Part shown: piece by piece, positions 42,550-51,050 of the stretch | How the letters are laid out: the number at the start of each line of letters is the position of its first letter | Numbering within the stretch: the stretch's first letter is position 1 | The notes under the pieces: model-generated | What the model was told of the DNA's origin: nothing | The model's database searches: none | What the model saw: the letters and a program-made list of their open reading frames with translations, nothing else | Source of the DNA: JAANXG01 sp963731035 | Lineage (GTDB): Bacteria > Pseudomonadota > Gammaproteobacteria > Arenicellales > JAANXG01 | Assembly (NCBI GenBank): GCA_963731035.1 | Contig: CAVSUY010000018.1 | Coordinates: 124,001-188,000 of the forward strand | Length of the DNA: 64,000 bases | Direction: 5' to 3' | Translations under genes and position numbers: made by a program

Positions 42550-44230
42550 CGCCAGGGCTTCCTCCACGACCGAGCCGCTGCTGCGGCCGCCGGGCGAGGT
42601 CATGCGCCTTGCGCGCATGGGCAGCGCCTTCCCGACACGCCTGAGCTTCATGCGCATTCTGATCCGGCGCATGCATCGCGAGGGCTGGCGCATCGCGCCC
42701 CGCGAGGTCGCACTCGACGAGCACGGATTCGGCCACGCCGTCTACGAGGCAGTCACCCCGGATCGCGTTTACAGCCTGGTGGCGTTCTCCAACGCCCTGG
42801 ACCCGGAAAGGCGCACCGACCGCGTCATCGCCGACGCCTGGGACACCACGTTCACGCTGTTCGACGGCCGTCCCGGCACCGACGACATCGAACGCCTGCG
42901 CGCCAACACACCGAAGCAGGAAGCCGGCCGCTTCGAACCCCGCGACCTGGTGGTGTCGCGAGCCAACAAGAGCGTGCGCCTGTTCGAACACGTCTGCGGC
43001 AGCCTCGGCCACGGCGTCCAACCCGACCGCGAGCTGTTGGGCCGCATCGGCTACCTGATGCGCACCACCGCGGTATACGGCAACGGCAAGTTCGGCATCG
43101 CCGACCGTGGCCGGATCCGCGGCCGGCCGGAGCTCGCCGCGCCCTTTCAGGCCGAGCTCCTCACCGTGTACCTGATTCGCTGCTTCACCCTGGACCTGGT
43201 CGAACATGTGGCTCGCGGTCGAGGCGGCCGGGACGCGGTGCCGCTCGACCGTGACTTGAAACGCATCCTCGGTATCGGCAACTCCACCGGCCTCGGCATG
43301 GCGCCTTTCCTGGTAACTCACCCGGCACTGATCCACAACTGGATCCACGCCAGGGAACTGGCGCTCAGCCGCGTGCTTGCGGTGGAAACGCCGACACCGG
43401 GGGATACCGTCCAATTCGAGGCGCTCCTGGCACGCGCCCTGAAGCACGTGCACGAATGGGACGTCGACGACGAAATCCAGTCAGCCCGAATCGAGGCGTT
43501 GCGCGGGGAGCTCAACGCCTTGTCCACCTGGCTGGACGAGGGAAAGGCACCGCGGCGACGACCCTGGCGCGCCATTCATTGCTGGACCGCCGATCACTGC
43601 GGCCTCGAGGCCCAGGAGCTGGTGGTCAGCCTCCTGCTCGAGACCTGTCCGTCGCTGGTGGACCCGCTGGAAGACGGGCTGAGCAGCGAGTTCGTGGAAG
43701 AGCTGGATACGTCCTGGACGACGGGCGAGGTCAAGCGCTGTCTGGAGGCCCGCTACCGCTGGGCGATCGACACGGACTTCGACGACCACGCCCGCCAAGC
43801 CCTGTTCTGGTACACCTCCGAGGACAAGCTCGAGCCGCGCCTGGGACGGCGCTTTGACGAACCCGGTGCCGAGCGCGAGATGCCCCTTGCTATCGCCCGT
43901 GACGTGAACACGCTGTACCGGCTGCTCGCCGGAACTCTCGACGACGAGTCGATCGCCGTATTTGCACTGCGTCATCCGCACACGCGACATGTCTTGACGC
44001 GAATCCAGACGGTCGCCGGCCATCCCTATGGCGAAATCAACGACAACCTGATCGACGAGACCTGCCGGCCCATCGATCTGCTGCGCTGCAAGCTGGCTTA
44101 CTTCGGGGCCTTGAAGTTCGATCCGCGGTCGGACCGCTGGACGCGCATCACTTTGTACCAGGGCGCACCGCTCGCCGACGAACTGGACCTGGACGGCGCC
44201 GACGACTGGGCCTTCGCGACGGTCGGTTGA
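42539..44230 (+). CDS. Conserved operon protein of unknown function, 563 aa
   Basis: I do not recognise this family. The protein is soluble, without signal peptide, rich in arginine, histidine and acidic residues. Distinct segments are MRILIRRMHREGWRIAPREV, GFGHAVYEAVTPDRVYSLV, ILGIGNSTGLGMAPFLVTHP, ALIHNWIHARELALSRVLAV and IHCWTADHCGLEAQELVVS. The conserved histidines and the GIGNSTGLGMAPF loop look like an enzyme active site. The start at 42539 (MATDARASSTTEPLLR) lies inside the previous gene's end (11-base overlap), and the stop shares one base with the next start, so all three are translationally coupled. Confidence 0.8.
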   Translation: MATDARASSTTEPLLRPPGEVMRLARMGSAFPTRLSFMRILIRRMHREGWRIAPREVALDEHGFGHAVYEAVTPDRVYSLVAFSNALDPERRTDRVIADAWDTTFTLFDGRPGTDDIERLRANTPKQEAGRFEPRDLVVSRANKSVRLFEHVCGSLGHGVQPDRELLGRIGYLMRTTAVYGNGKFGIADRGRIRGRPELAAPFQAELLTVYLIRCFTLDLVEHVARGRGGRDAVPLDRDLKRILGIGNSTGLGMAPFLVTHPALIHNWIHARELALSRVLAVETPTPGDTVQFEALLARALKHVHEWDVDDEIQSARIEALRGELNALSTWLDEGKAPRRRPWRAIHCWTADHCGLEAQELVVSLLLETCPSLVDPLEDGLSSEFVEELDTSWTTGEVKRCLEARYRWAIDTDFDDHARQALFWYTSEDKLEPRLGRRFDEPGAEREMPLAIARDVNTLYRLLAGTLDDESIAVFALRHPHTRHVLTRIQTVAGHPYGEINDNLIDETCRPIDLLRCKLAYFGALKFDPRSDRWTRITLYQGAPLADELDLDGADDWAFATVG

Positions 44231-44961
44231 TGCGCCTGTCGGTCAACGAGCTCGAAACACTGGCTCGCAAGGCGGCAGTGGGGGCCGGTGTGGATCACGG
44301 CCACGCCTTCGAAGCGGCACGGGCCCTGCTGTGGCTGTGCGCCACCGACACGCCCTGCCTCCCGGGATTCGTTGCCGCGCTCCACGCCCGGTCGCAGGGC
44401 GAGACCGGAACCATCATATCGACGGGCAGCGAGTCGATGCTCGTGCTGAATACGGCGGACGGGCGTCCGGCCTGCCCTTTTTACGCGGCGCCGGCGGCGC
44501 GCGATTTCGCCGGCACCGTCGTCCGGGAGCGCGCCGTCCGGCGGATCAAGCTCGCCAACGTCGTGCAGCCCTGTCTCGTCCTCGCCCGCCTTGCGATGGG
44601 CCAAGGCATCGGCAACATGCGCATCCAATGCCTGGAGCCCGGCACCAAAACGGTGCGCTGGGATGCCCTCTGCCCGGGAAACGCGTCGCGCTCGGGTACG
44701 GCCATAAGCGGCAACATCCTCGATGATCGGGCCGCGGACATTCTGCTGGACCCGCTCCCGGTACTGACCGTCGAGGCCGGACACGCGCACCGGTCCCGGC
44801 GCCGGCTGGCACCGGAGATGGAGCATCTTTTCGCGCGAGGGGTTGCCGTCGATTCGAGAACCCTGGTGGCGCTGAAGGGCTTCTACGAGCGGACCCTGGT
44901 TCCGGACTCGCACGCATCCAGGCGGCACGGCGCCGGAGCCGGGCTGGTCGATTCCGATTGA
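44230..44961 (+). CDS. DUF3726 family protein
   Basis: This 243-aa protein begins MRLSVNELETLARKAAVGAG, followed by EAARALLWLCATD, the start pattern of the DUF3726 family (uncharacterised). Later segments are PFYAAPAARDFAG and VRRIKLANVVQPCLVLARLA. There is no catalytic signature I can name. The start ATG overlaps the previous TGA by one base. The C-terminal tail is glycine- and arginine-rich. It ends the operon; the next gene starts 28 bases later and may or may not share the transcript. Confidence 0.8.
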   Translation: MRLSVNELETLARKAAVGAGVDHGHAFEAARALLWLCATDTPCLPGFVAALHARSQGETGTIISTGSESMLVLNTADGRPACPFYAAPAARDFAGTVVRERAVRRIKLANVVQPCLVLARLAMGQGIGNMRIQCLEPGTKTVRWDALCPGNASRSGTAISGNILDDRAADILLDPLPVLTVEAGHAHRSRRRLAPEMEHLFARGVAVDSRTLVALKGFYERTLVPDSHASRRHGAGAGLVDSD

Positions 44962-44989
44962 GGCGCAATTGAGGTAAGTTCCGAAAACC

Positions 44990-45727
44990 ATGGCATCCAA
45001 GAAAAAGACCATCCCCAAGATAGAACGGATCCAGCTCGAGCCCGGCACGGTGCTGGTCGGCAAATATGAAGTCATCGAGCATCTGGGGCGCGGCTGGGAA
45101 GGCGAGGTGTATCTGGTGCGCGAGCGACACGTCAACATCGAGCGCACCGCCAAGTTCTTCTTTCCCCAGCGCAATGTCGGCGACCGGACCCTCCGATTCT
45201 ACGCCAAGAAGCTCCACAAGCTCCGGCGCTGCCCGATCATCATCCAGTACCACGCCCAGGAAACGTTCACCTACCAGGACGTGCCCGTGAGGTTTCTGGT
45301 ATCGGAATACATTCCCGGCGAGCGCCTTACGCAGTTCATACAACGCCAGCCGGGCAAGCGGCTGCATCCGTTCCAGGCGCTGCACTTGCTGTATGCGCTG
45401 GCCACCGGCATCGAATGCATCCACCGCCACCGCGAGTACCACGGCGACCTGCATTCGGACAACGTCATTCTGCAACGCCATGGATTGGAATTCGAACCGA
45501 AGGTCATCGACATGTTCCACTGGGGCTCCCCCAGCGCGGAAAACCTGCAGTCGGACGTCATCGACCTCGTCCACCTGCTGTACGAGGCGGTGGGAGGCAA
45601 GAAGCACTACGCCAAGCAGCCCCAGGTCATCAAGGACATCTGCTGTGGCCTGAAGACCGGCTTGATCGTCAAGAAGTTTCGCAACGTCTACAAGCTGCGC
45701 CAACAGCTGGAGGAACTCACCTGGTGA
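44990..45727 (+). CDS. Serine/threonine protein kinase, single-domain
   Basis: This 245-aa protein is a small Hanks-type kinase without a sensor or membrane segment. It has the glycine loop LGRGWEGEVYLV, the strand-3 lysine in RTAKFFF, the hinge VSEYIPGERL, and the catalytic loop YHGDLHSDNVIL. The metal-binding DFG is replaced by IDM(FHWG), still with the aspartate. HGDLHSDN rather than HRDLKxxN resembles RIO- and phosphotransferase-type loops. The downstream PP2C gene overlaps by 4 bases, so kinase and phosphatase form a coupled pair. Confidence 0.88.
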   Translation: MASKKKTIPKIERIQLEPGTVLVGKYEVIEHLGRGWEGEVYLVRERHVNIERTAKFFFPQRNVGDRTLRFYAKKLHKLRRCPIIIQYHAQETFTYQDVPVRFLVSEYIPGERLTQFIQRQPGKRLHPFQALHLLYALATGIECIHRHREYHGDLHSDNVILQRHGLEFEPKVIDMFHWGSPSAENLQSDVIDLVHLLYEAVGGKKHYAKQPQVIKDICCGLKTGLIVKKFRNVYKLRQQLEELTW

Positions 45728-46584
45728 ACACCTCCACAAAGACGGCGGAAGAAGCCGTGGACCAGCCATGGATCTACTACGCCTCTGACCTCGAAGCGCC
45801 TCGTGCGGGCAGGTTCCTCCACGGCCACGTTGCGTGTTTCACCCGCAAGGGTCCGGACAAAGTGCAGAACGAAGATGCGCTGGCGATCATCCCCACCAAC
45901 GACCACTCCGGCATCATGGTGGTCGCCGACGGGCTGGGAGGCCAGCCCCGGGGCGACCTCGCGGCCCGCACCGTGATCGAGGCGATCACGGAGGTGACGG
46001 CCGCCGGCCAGCCCAGCCTGCGCGAGGCGATTCTGCACGGCATCGACCAGGCTAATCGACGCATCATGGAAGACGGCTACTACGGCGGCTCCACCCTGGC
46101 CGTGCTGGAGATCGAAGGAAGGCACGTGCGTCCTTACCACATAGGCGACGCGTTCGTGATCGTCACCGGTCAGCGCGGTAAGATCAAGTTTCAAAGCATT
46201 GCGCATTCGCCGGTGGGGTACGCGGTGGAATCCGGGCTGATCGACGAAAACGACGCCGTGCACCACCATGAGCGCAACCTGGTATCGAACTTCGTAGGCA
46301 CCACCGAGATGTATATCGACATCGGGCCGCGCATCGAGCTCGCCCCAAGGGATACCATCCTGATTGCGAGCGACGGGCTTAGCGACAATCTCTACGTCGA
46401 GGAGATCGTGGAGACGGTGCGGGTGGGCCCGCTGGCGAAGGCCGCCGCACACCTGCAGTCGGAGACCCACAAGCGCATGGTCAACCGCGGCGGCGAGTTG
46501 CCGAGCCATCCCGACGACCTGACATTCTGTTTGTTCCGCCTGGACGCCAAGTACGCGCTCAAGCAGTTGAAGATGGAGTTTTGA
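45724..46584 (+). CDS. PP2C-type serine/threonine phosphatase
   Basis: This 286-aa protein is a metal-dependent phosphatase (PPM family). Motifs in order: VQNEDALAI, MVVADGLGGQPRGDLAA, YYGGSTLAVLEIEG, RPYHIGDAFVIV, ILIASDGLSDNL, and the late SHPDDLTFCLFRL. All metal-binding aspartates are present. The start is GTG at 45724, within the kinase stop (GTGA overlap). It should reverse phosphorylation by the kinase encoded just upstream. The last ~20 residues (LKQLKMEF end) are basic. It is followed by a REP-type pair at 46611-46693. Confidence 0.9.
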   Translation: MNTSTKTAEEAVDQPWIYYASDLEAPRAGRFLHGHVACFTRKGPDKVQNEDALAIIPTNDHSGIMVVADGLGGQPRGDLAARTVIEAITEVTAAGQPSLREAILHGIDQANRRIMEDGYYGGSTLAVLEIEGRHVRPYHIGDAFVIVTGQRGKIKFQSIAHSPVGYAVESGLIDENDAVHHHERNLVSNFVGTTEMYIDIGPRIELAPRDTILIASDGLSDNLYVEEIVETVRVGPLAKAAAHLQSETHKRMVNRGGELPSHPDDLTFCLFRLDAKYALKQLKMEF

Positions 46585-46610
46585 ACTACAGGATACCGCC
46601 TTGCGGCGCT

Positions 46611-46693
46611 GATCGCGGCTGAAGCCGCTCCTACAATCCGAGGTTCCACCGCGGTGCGTGGCAATGAATTGTAGGAGCGGCTTCAGCCGCGAT
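46611..46693. repeat. REP-type palindrome pair (REPIN-like)
   Basis: Arms 46612-46637 and 46668-46693 are perfect reverse complements over 26 bases, built from the unit ATTGTAGGAGCGGCTTCAGC plus CGCGAT, with a 30-base spacer. It lies between the convergent ends of the PP2C gene and the hypothetical gene at 46748 and may serve as a bidirectional transcript barrier. Confidence 0.88.
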
Positions 46694-46747
46694 TTGCATC
46701 CAGGCGCCGCAACACAACAGAATCCGGCACCACGCCACAACGGCGCG

Positions 46748-47680
46748 CTAGAGACTCCGGGGAATGTAACCCTTGACCTGGTACTCGTCGCACCTGGCGA
46801 GAAACTCTGCCGTGGTCTTTGGCATGGGAACGCGGGCACCGGAGAGATAGGTGATCACGTCCTTGCCCTGGCGAAGCAATTGCAAACCGTCGTAAACGCG
46901 GCGGAACTCCGGGTCGTCCAGCTTCCTTCGCCCGACATCGGGGTGAAAGTCATCGATGGCATCCGCAGCCGCCACGTAGCGCGGCCACACTTCAAAGATC
47001 GCCGGGTCGCTGCGCATGGTCTCGGCTTCCCGCTTGGCGGCGTCGCACAGCTCGTCGAGCAGAGCGACCGCGACGGAGAACTCAGGCTGCCCCGAGAAGA
47101 CCTTCCGCATCTTGGAGATGATGGTATCGATCGCGCGCATTGCCTGGGCGATCTTGATGTAGCGGCTTTGGTAGAACTTCTCCAGAGGCATGGTGAACGC
47201 CTTGAACGGCTCTCCCCACAACTCGTCGATCCCCTCTTCACCGCTGTAGTGGCGAACACACTTGCCGACCTCGAGTGCTTCCTCGAAGCGCTCCGCGCAT
47301 TCGCGCATCAGCTCGTTCTCCTGACTGATCTGCACGCCTTTGGTGGACAGCTCGACCACTTCCGTGAATATATCGGCGGCGCGGTTGAACAAAGCGCCGG
47401 CGAGCATCGCTCCCTTGACCCGCTTCCTGCGCGGATCGGTCTCCTCCTCGTAGGCGGCGCGCGCCAGCTCGAGATTCTCTCCGGGCGTATTGATCCCCGG
47501 CTCCGTATGGTGGAAGGTACGGCGGGTCAGCGATTCGATGAGTCGCCTGCGGGCCACCAGGCTGTCCGCGGGAGGCTCGTAGTACCGGATCCAGTATCCG
47601 TCGTAGTAGATACTCGGGATCCCGTCGATTTCTTTGACGGTCCCGTTATTGAGACGCTGGATTTCTACTGGTTTCAGCAT
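46748..47680 (-). CDS. Hypothetical protein, 310 aa
   Basis: I do not recognise this soluble protein. It starts with a short beta-like segment (LNNGTVKEIDGIPSIYYDGYWIRYYEPP) and continues with a long, mostly helical, charged region (LIESLTRRTFHHTEPG, FNRAADIFTEVVELST, MRAIDTIISKMRKVFSG). There is no signal peptide, membrane helix or metal motif. The start at 47680 (MLKPVEIQRLN) is preferred to an upstream in-frame ATG whose extension is low-complexity. It is convergent with the kinase-PP2C pair. A role in the same signalling circuit is possible but not shown. Confidence 0.72.
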   Translation of the reverse strand: MLKPVEIQRLNNGTVKEIDGIPSIYYDGYWIRYYEPPADSLVARRRLIESLTRRTFHHTEPGINTPGENLELARAAYEEETDPRRKRVKGAMLAGALFNRAADIFTEVVELSTKGVQISQENELMRECAERFEEALEVGKCVRHYSGEEGIDELWGEPFKAFTMPLEKFYQSRYIKIAQAMRAIDTIISKMRKVFSGQPEFSVAVALLDELCDAAKREAETMRSDPAIFEVWPRYVAAADAIDDFHPDVGRRKLDDPEFRRVYDGLQLLRQGKDVITYLSGARVPMPKTTAEFLARCDEYQVKGYIPRSL

Positions 47681-47796
47681 AAGTGCACACCCACCGGACC
47701 GGCCGCAACCGGTCATACCGGCGCGTATTGTAGTCCCGGCCGGGCGTAATGCAACCGCCCCGGCGACCAATCGACGGGGGCCGGTCGTTCCTGAGC

Positions 47797-48261
47797 TTAC
47801 CGCTTGTCGCGGACGCTGTTTTCCAGGGCTCCCAGACGTTCCCGGACCTTGTCCGGAATCGGGCTCTTCCTGTTGGCAGTATAGTCAAACGTGACGATGG
47901 TGCCGTCTCCGGTTGCCGCCACCCGGCCGTACCGGTGGCTGACGACGATGTACTGCTGGTCGAAGCGGTCGGTTCCCAGGTTGTTCGACCGGGTCCCCAC
48001 GGAGATGCGGTCAGGGTAGGTCAGCGGGAACTTGTACCGGCAGGAGGTCTCCGCCAGAATCGGCCCGACACCGTTGGTCCCGAAGAAGTCCGCCAGGTCC
48101 AGGGCTTCGAAATAGGCGATCCGGCCGCTCTCGAAATAGCGCAGGTAGGAAACGTTGTTAACGTGGTTGAAAGCGTCCATGTCGCCCCAGCGCACTTCCA
48201 TCTCTATCACCACGGGGTACTCCCGCGTCAGTTCGTCGATCGTGTCTTCGTGGTCAGCCAT
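47797..48261 (-). CDS. Acyl-CoA thioesterase, YbgC/4HBT hotdog family
   Basis: This 154-aa hotdog-fold thioesterase has the 4HBT signature VRWGDMDAFNHVNNVSYLRYF, with the catalytic aspartate in GDMD, followed by YFEALDL and CRYKFPLTYPDRISVGTR. It hydrolyses acyl-CoA thioesters in the cytoplasm; chain length is not readable. Its start lies 34 bases inside the upstream DUF2784 gene, an unusually long overlap, so translation must be coupled or one start is annotated too early. Confidence 0.9.
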   Translation of the reverse strand: MADHEDTIDELTREYPVVIEMEVRWGDMDAFNHVNNVSYLRYFESGRIAYFEALDLADFFGTNGVGPILAETSCRYKFPLTYPDRISVGTRSNNLGTDRFDQQYIVVSHRYGRVAATGDGTIVTFDYTANRKSPIPDKVRERLGALENSVRDKR

Positions 48262-48632
48262 GCTGTCGGATTTTCTGCTCGTTTCAGGAAGTGTCTGTGA
48301 ATCATGAAACCGTAGGCGACGCCGTTGGCCAGCACCAGAAAGACGGCCAGCGCCATCTGGAGGTCCCGGGTCAGTCCGTCCGGATAGATCACCGGGATGA
48401 GATAGTGCTCGATGAACCCGGTATGGTACACGGGCATGCCGCGCCCCGCCCGCAGCTCATTCTCTATTGGCGTGAGCGGACAGATCCAGCCGTTCCATTC
48501 CACCAGCACTCCCCACAGAAGGGCCGGCAAATGCGGCAGGCACAGCCGCCAACGCCTGATGGCGAGCAGTCCGCCGATCGCGACCCACACGATAAAGACG
48601 AAGTGGATCAACACGACGAGCTCGAACATCAT
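48228..48632 (-). CDS. DUF2784 small membrane protein
   Basis: This 134-aa inner-membrane protein has three to four helices: FELVVLIHFVFIVWVAIGGL, the region PALLWGVLVEWNGWICPLTP, and LQMALAVFLVLANGVAYGFM. The motif WNGWICPLTPIENELR followed by FIEHYLIP is the hallmark of DUF2784, a family of unknown function. The start lies at 48632 near the 5' edge of the pair. It overlaps the thioesterase gene by 34 bases. Confidence 0.83.
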   Translation of the reverse strand: MMFELVVLIHFVFIVWVAIGGLLAIRRWRLCLPHLPALLWGVLVEWNGWICPLTPIENELRAGRGMPVYHTGFIEHYLIPVIYPDGLTRDLQMALAVFLVLANGVAYGFMIHRHFLKRAENPTAWLTTKTRSTN

Positions 48633-48854
48633 TCCACCACAGGCGTCACGTGAGTGACGTTGCGTAAAGAAGAAACAGTTGCCGCCATCGCGGCCGGATT
48701 ATACGCATGCGGCGTCGAATCACACTGGGCATCAAGGATGCCGATTGCAGGAGGGACCGAAGTCGCTCCCACAATCGGTCCCGTGCCGCCCTGCCAGAGG
48801 GCAAGCTGGTATAGTCGCGGCCCCGACGAAGGTAGACAAAAGGGGTAGCGACGG

Positions 48855-51050
48855 ATGTCGACATCCAACGGCAAGCAGGCGGGGCCACAGGCCGAGGTCA
48901 GACTGAGCCGCGACCTGGGTCTGTTTTCGGTGACCATGATGGGCGTCGGCGGCATGATCGGCGCCGGTATCTTCGCCTTGAGCGGCATCGCAGCGGGACA
49001 AGCCGGACCGGCGGTGGTACTGGTGTTCGCTTTCAATGGCGTGGTCACCTTCCTCACCGCCCTGGCCTACGCCGAGCTCGGTGCCGCGTTTCCACGGGCT
49101 GGCGGCGGCTACGTGTGGGTCAAGGAAGGCCTCGGTGGCGGCAACGGCTTCCTGGCGGGATGGATGAGCTGGTTCGGCTACGTGGTGGCGGGCGCCTTGT
49201 ATGCCATCGCCTTCGGCGGCTTCGCCTTGAGCGCCTGGTCGGCCGCCGGCCTGCCCACGGCCGGCCTGTCGGACGATGCGCTGAGAACCCTGTTCACGGC
49301 CCTGGTGATCGTGGTCTTCACCGGCCTCAACTTCCTCGGCTCCGCGGAGACCGGCACCATGGGCGCCGTCATCACCGTGGTCAAGATCGCGATCCTGGCG
49401 CTGTTCATCGCCTTCGGCGCCGCCGCCATGTTCCACACCGGCGACTGGGAGCCGCGTTTCTTCGATCACTTCCTGCCCAACGGCGTGGCGGGAATCCTGG
49501 CGGGCATGGGCCTCACCTTCATCGCTTTCGAGGGCTACGAGATCATCGCCCAGTCCGGCGAGGAAATCATCAAGCCGGCCCGCAACGTGCCGCGCGGCAT
49601 CTTCCTGTCCATCGGCATCGCCTTGTTCATCTACGTGGCGGTCGGAATCGTCGCCATCGGCGCCATCAACCCGCCGCCCGGTATGGCGGCCTTCGAGTTC
49701 CTCGGCCACGAGCGCGAGCTCGCCATCGTCAGTGTCGCGCGTCAGGTCTTCCCATGGAACACCGGCGGGGCCCTCATGCTGATCAGCGGCCTGGCCGCCA
49801 CCGTCTCTGCCCTGAACGTGACGGTGTTCTCCGCCTCCCGGGTATCCTTCGCCATGGGACGCGAGCACAATCTGCCGACCTCGTTTGCCCGCATCCATCC
49901 GAAGCGCCGGACGCCCTACGTTTCGGTGCTCGCCAGCGGGGTGCTCATGTTGTCGGCCGCACTGCTGCTGCCGATCGAGACAGCCGCCACGGCCGGCAGC
50001 ATGATGTTCCTGCTGATGTTCATCCAGGTGAACCTGGCGGTGATCTTCCTCCGGCGCACGCGGCCCGATGTCCCGCGCGGCTTCAGGATCCCGCTGTTTC
50101 CAGCCACCGCCCTGATCGCGGTCGCCGCCAATGGGGCCCTGGTGCTGTACATGATCTCGATTGATGCCGTGGCCGTGTGGACGGCCTTCGGCTGGATCGT
50201 GGCCGGCCTGCTCGCCTACTACATGTATTTCGAGCACCGCGAGGCGCTCGAGACGCCGCGGACCATCGTCCACGAGGAGGCCGTCGGGCAGCACGACTAC
50301 ACGGTCCTGGTGGCGGTCAAGGACGACAAGGGCGCGGGCACCCTGGGTTGGTTGGCGACGGCGCTCGCGAAGGCGCGCGGCGGCGGCCTGTTGGCGGCCC
50401 ACATGCTGGAGGTGCCCCGACCTCTCAGCCTGAACGAGGGCCGCACCCTCATAGAGTCCGGACGCAGCTATTTCGAAGTCGTGAAGGACGCGGCCAAGGC
50501 GCGCAAGGTCGCCACCCACACTCTCATCATGATCTCCCGCCGCGTGGCCAATGCCCTGGAGAACCTCGTCGCCGAGCGGAATGCGGACTTCCTGGTGCTG
50601 GGCTGGAGCGGCCAGAACAAGCGGGGCCGAACCTACGGGCGCACCATCGATCCATTGCTGTCGGCACCCCCGTCCGATATCGCTATTGTCCGGCCGGCCG
50701 CCCGCACCAAGCAGACCGTCAAGACCATCCTGGTGGCCGTGGACAACGGCCCCAACAGCCGGCTCGCCGTGGAGCTGGCCACCGACCTCGGGCGCCACGT
50801 TGCCGGGCGCGCCCATGCCGAGATCACGCTGTTACGGGTCACCCGCACCAAGGCAGCCGCCGAGGACGGAGAAACCGCGCTGTTCGAGCGGCTGCTCAAG
50901 GACATCAGCTACGGCAAACTGGAGACCAGGGTCGAAGCGGGATCCAGCCTGGCCAACACCATTGTCGAGGCGGCCAAGGACTTCGACATGCTGATCCTCG
51001 GCGCCAGCGAGAGAGCCGCCCATGATCCACCTGTTTCGCCGCGAAGGTGA
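48855..51050 (+). CDS. APC-type amino acid permease fused to two USP domains (3' frameshift)
   Basis: The first ~470 residues are a 12-helix amino acid-polyamine-organocation permease, with MMGVGGMIGAGIFALSGIAA in helix 1 and ALAYAELGAAFPRAGGGYVW in helix 2. Two universal stress protein domains follow: about 475-610 (HDYTVLVAVKD ... LVLGWSG) and about 615 onward (VKTILVAVDNGPNSRLAVEL ... MLILGASE). The second USP lacks its C-terminal strand in this frame: at about 51010-51022 the frame shifts and only unrelated residues remain before 51050. The continuation lies in the next frame. The start ATG is at 48855. Permease-USP fusions occur in bacteria and archaea; the substrate is unknown. Confidence 0.85.
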   Translation: MSTSNGKQAGPQAEVRLSRDLGLFSVTMMGVGGMIGAGIFALSGIAAGQAGPAVVLVFAFNGVVTFLTALAYAELGAAFPRAGGGYVWVKEGLGGGNGFLAGWMSWFGYVVAGALYAIAFGGFALSAWSAAGLPTAGLSDDALRTLFTALVIVVFTGLNFLGSAETGTMGAVITVVKIAILALFIAFGAAAMFHTGDWEPRFFDHFLPNGVAGILAGMGLTFIAFEGYEIIAQSGEEIIKPARNVPRGIFLSIGIALFIYVAVGIVAIGAINPPPGMAAFEFLGHERELAIVSVARQVFPWNTGGALMLISGLAATVSALNVTVFSASRVSFAMGREHNLPTSFARIHPKRRTPYVSVLASGVLMLSAALLLPIETAATAGSMMFLLMFIQVNLAVIFLRRTRPDVPRGFRIPLFPATALIAVAANGALVLYMISIDAVAVWTAFGWIVAGLLAYYMYFEHREALETPRTIVHEEAVGQHDYTVLVAVKDDKGAGTLGWLATALAKARGGGLLAAHMLEVPRPLSLNEGRTLIESGRSYFEVVKDAAKARKVATHTLIMISRRVANALENLVAERNADFLVLGWSGQNKRGRTYGRTIDPLLSAPPSDIAIVRPAARTKQTVKTILVAVDNGPNSRLAVELATDLGRHVAGRAHAEITLLRVTRTKAAAEDGETALFERLLKDISYGKLETRVEAGSSLANTIVEAAKDFDMLILGASERAAHDPPVSPRR

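Noticed and set aside
48732..50816. A 694-codon open frame on the minus strand
   Set aside because: It is antisense to the permease-USP gene and shows a low-complexity, glycine- and aspartate-rich translation without domain signal.
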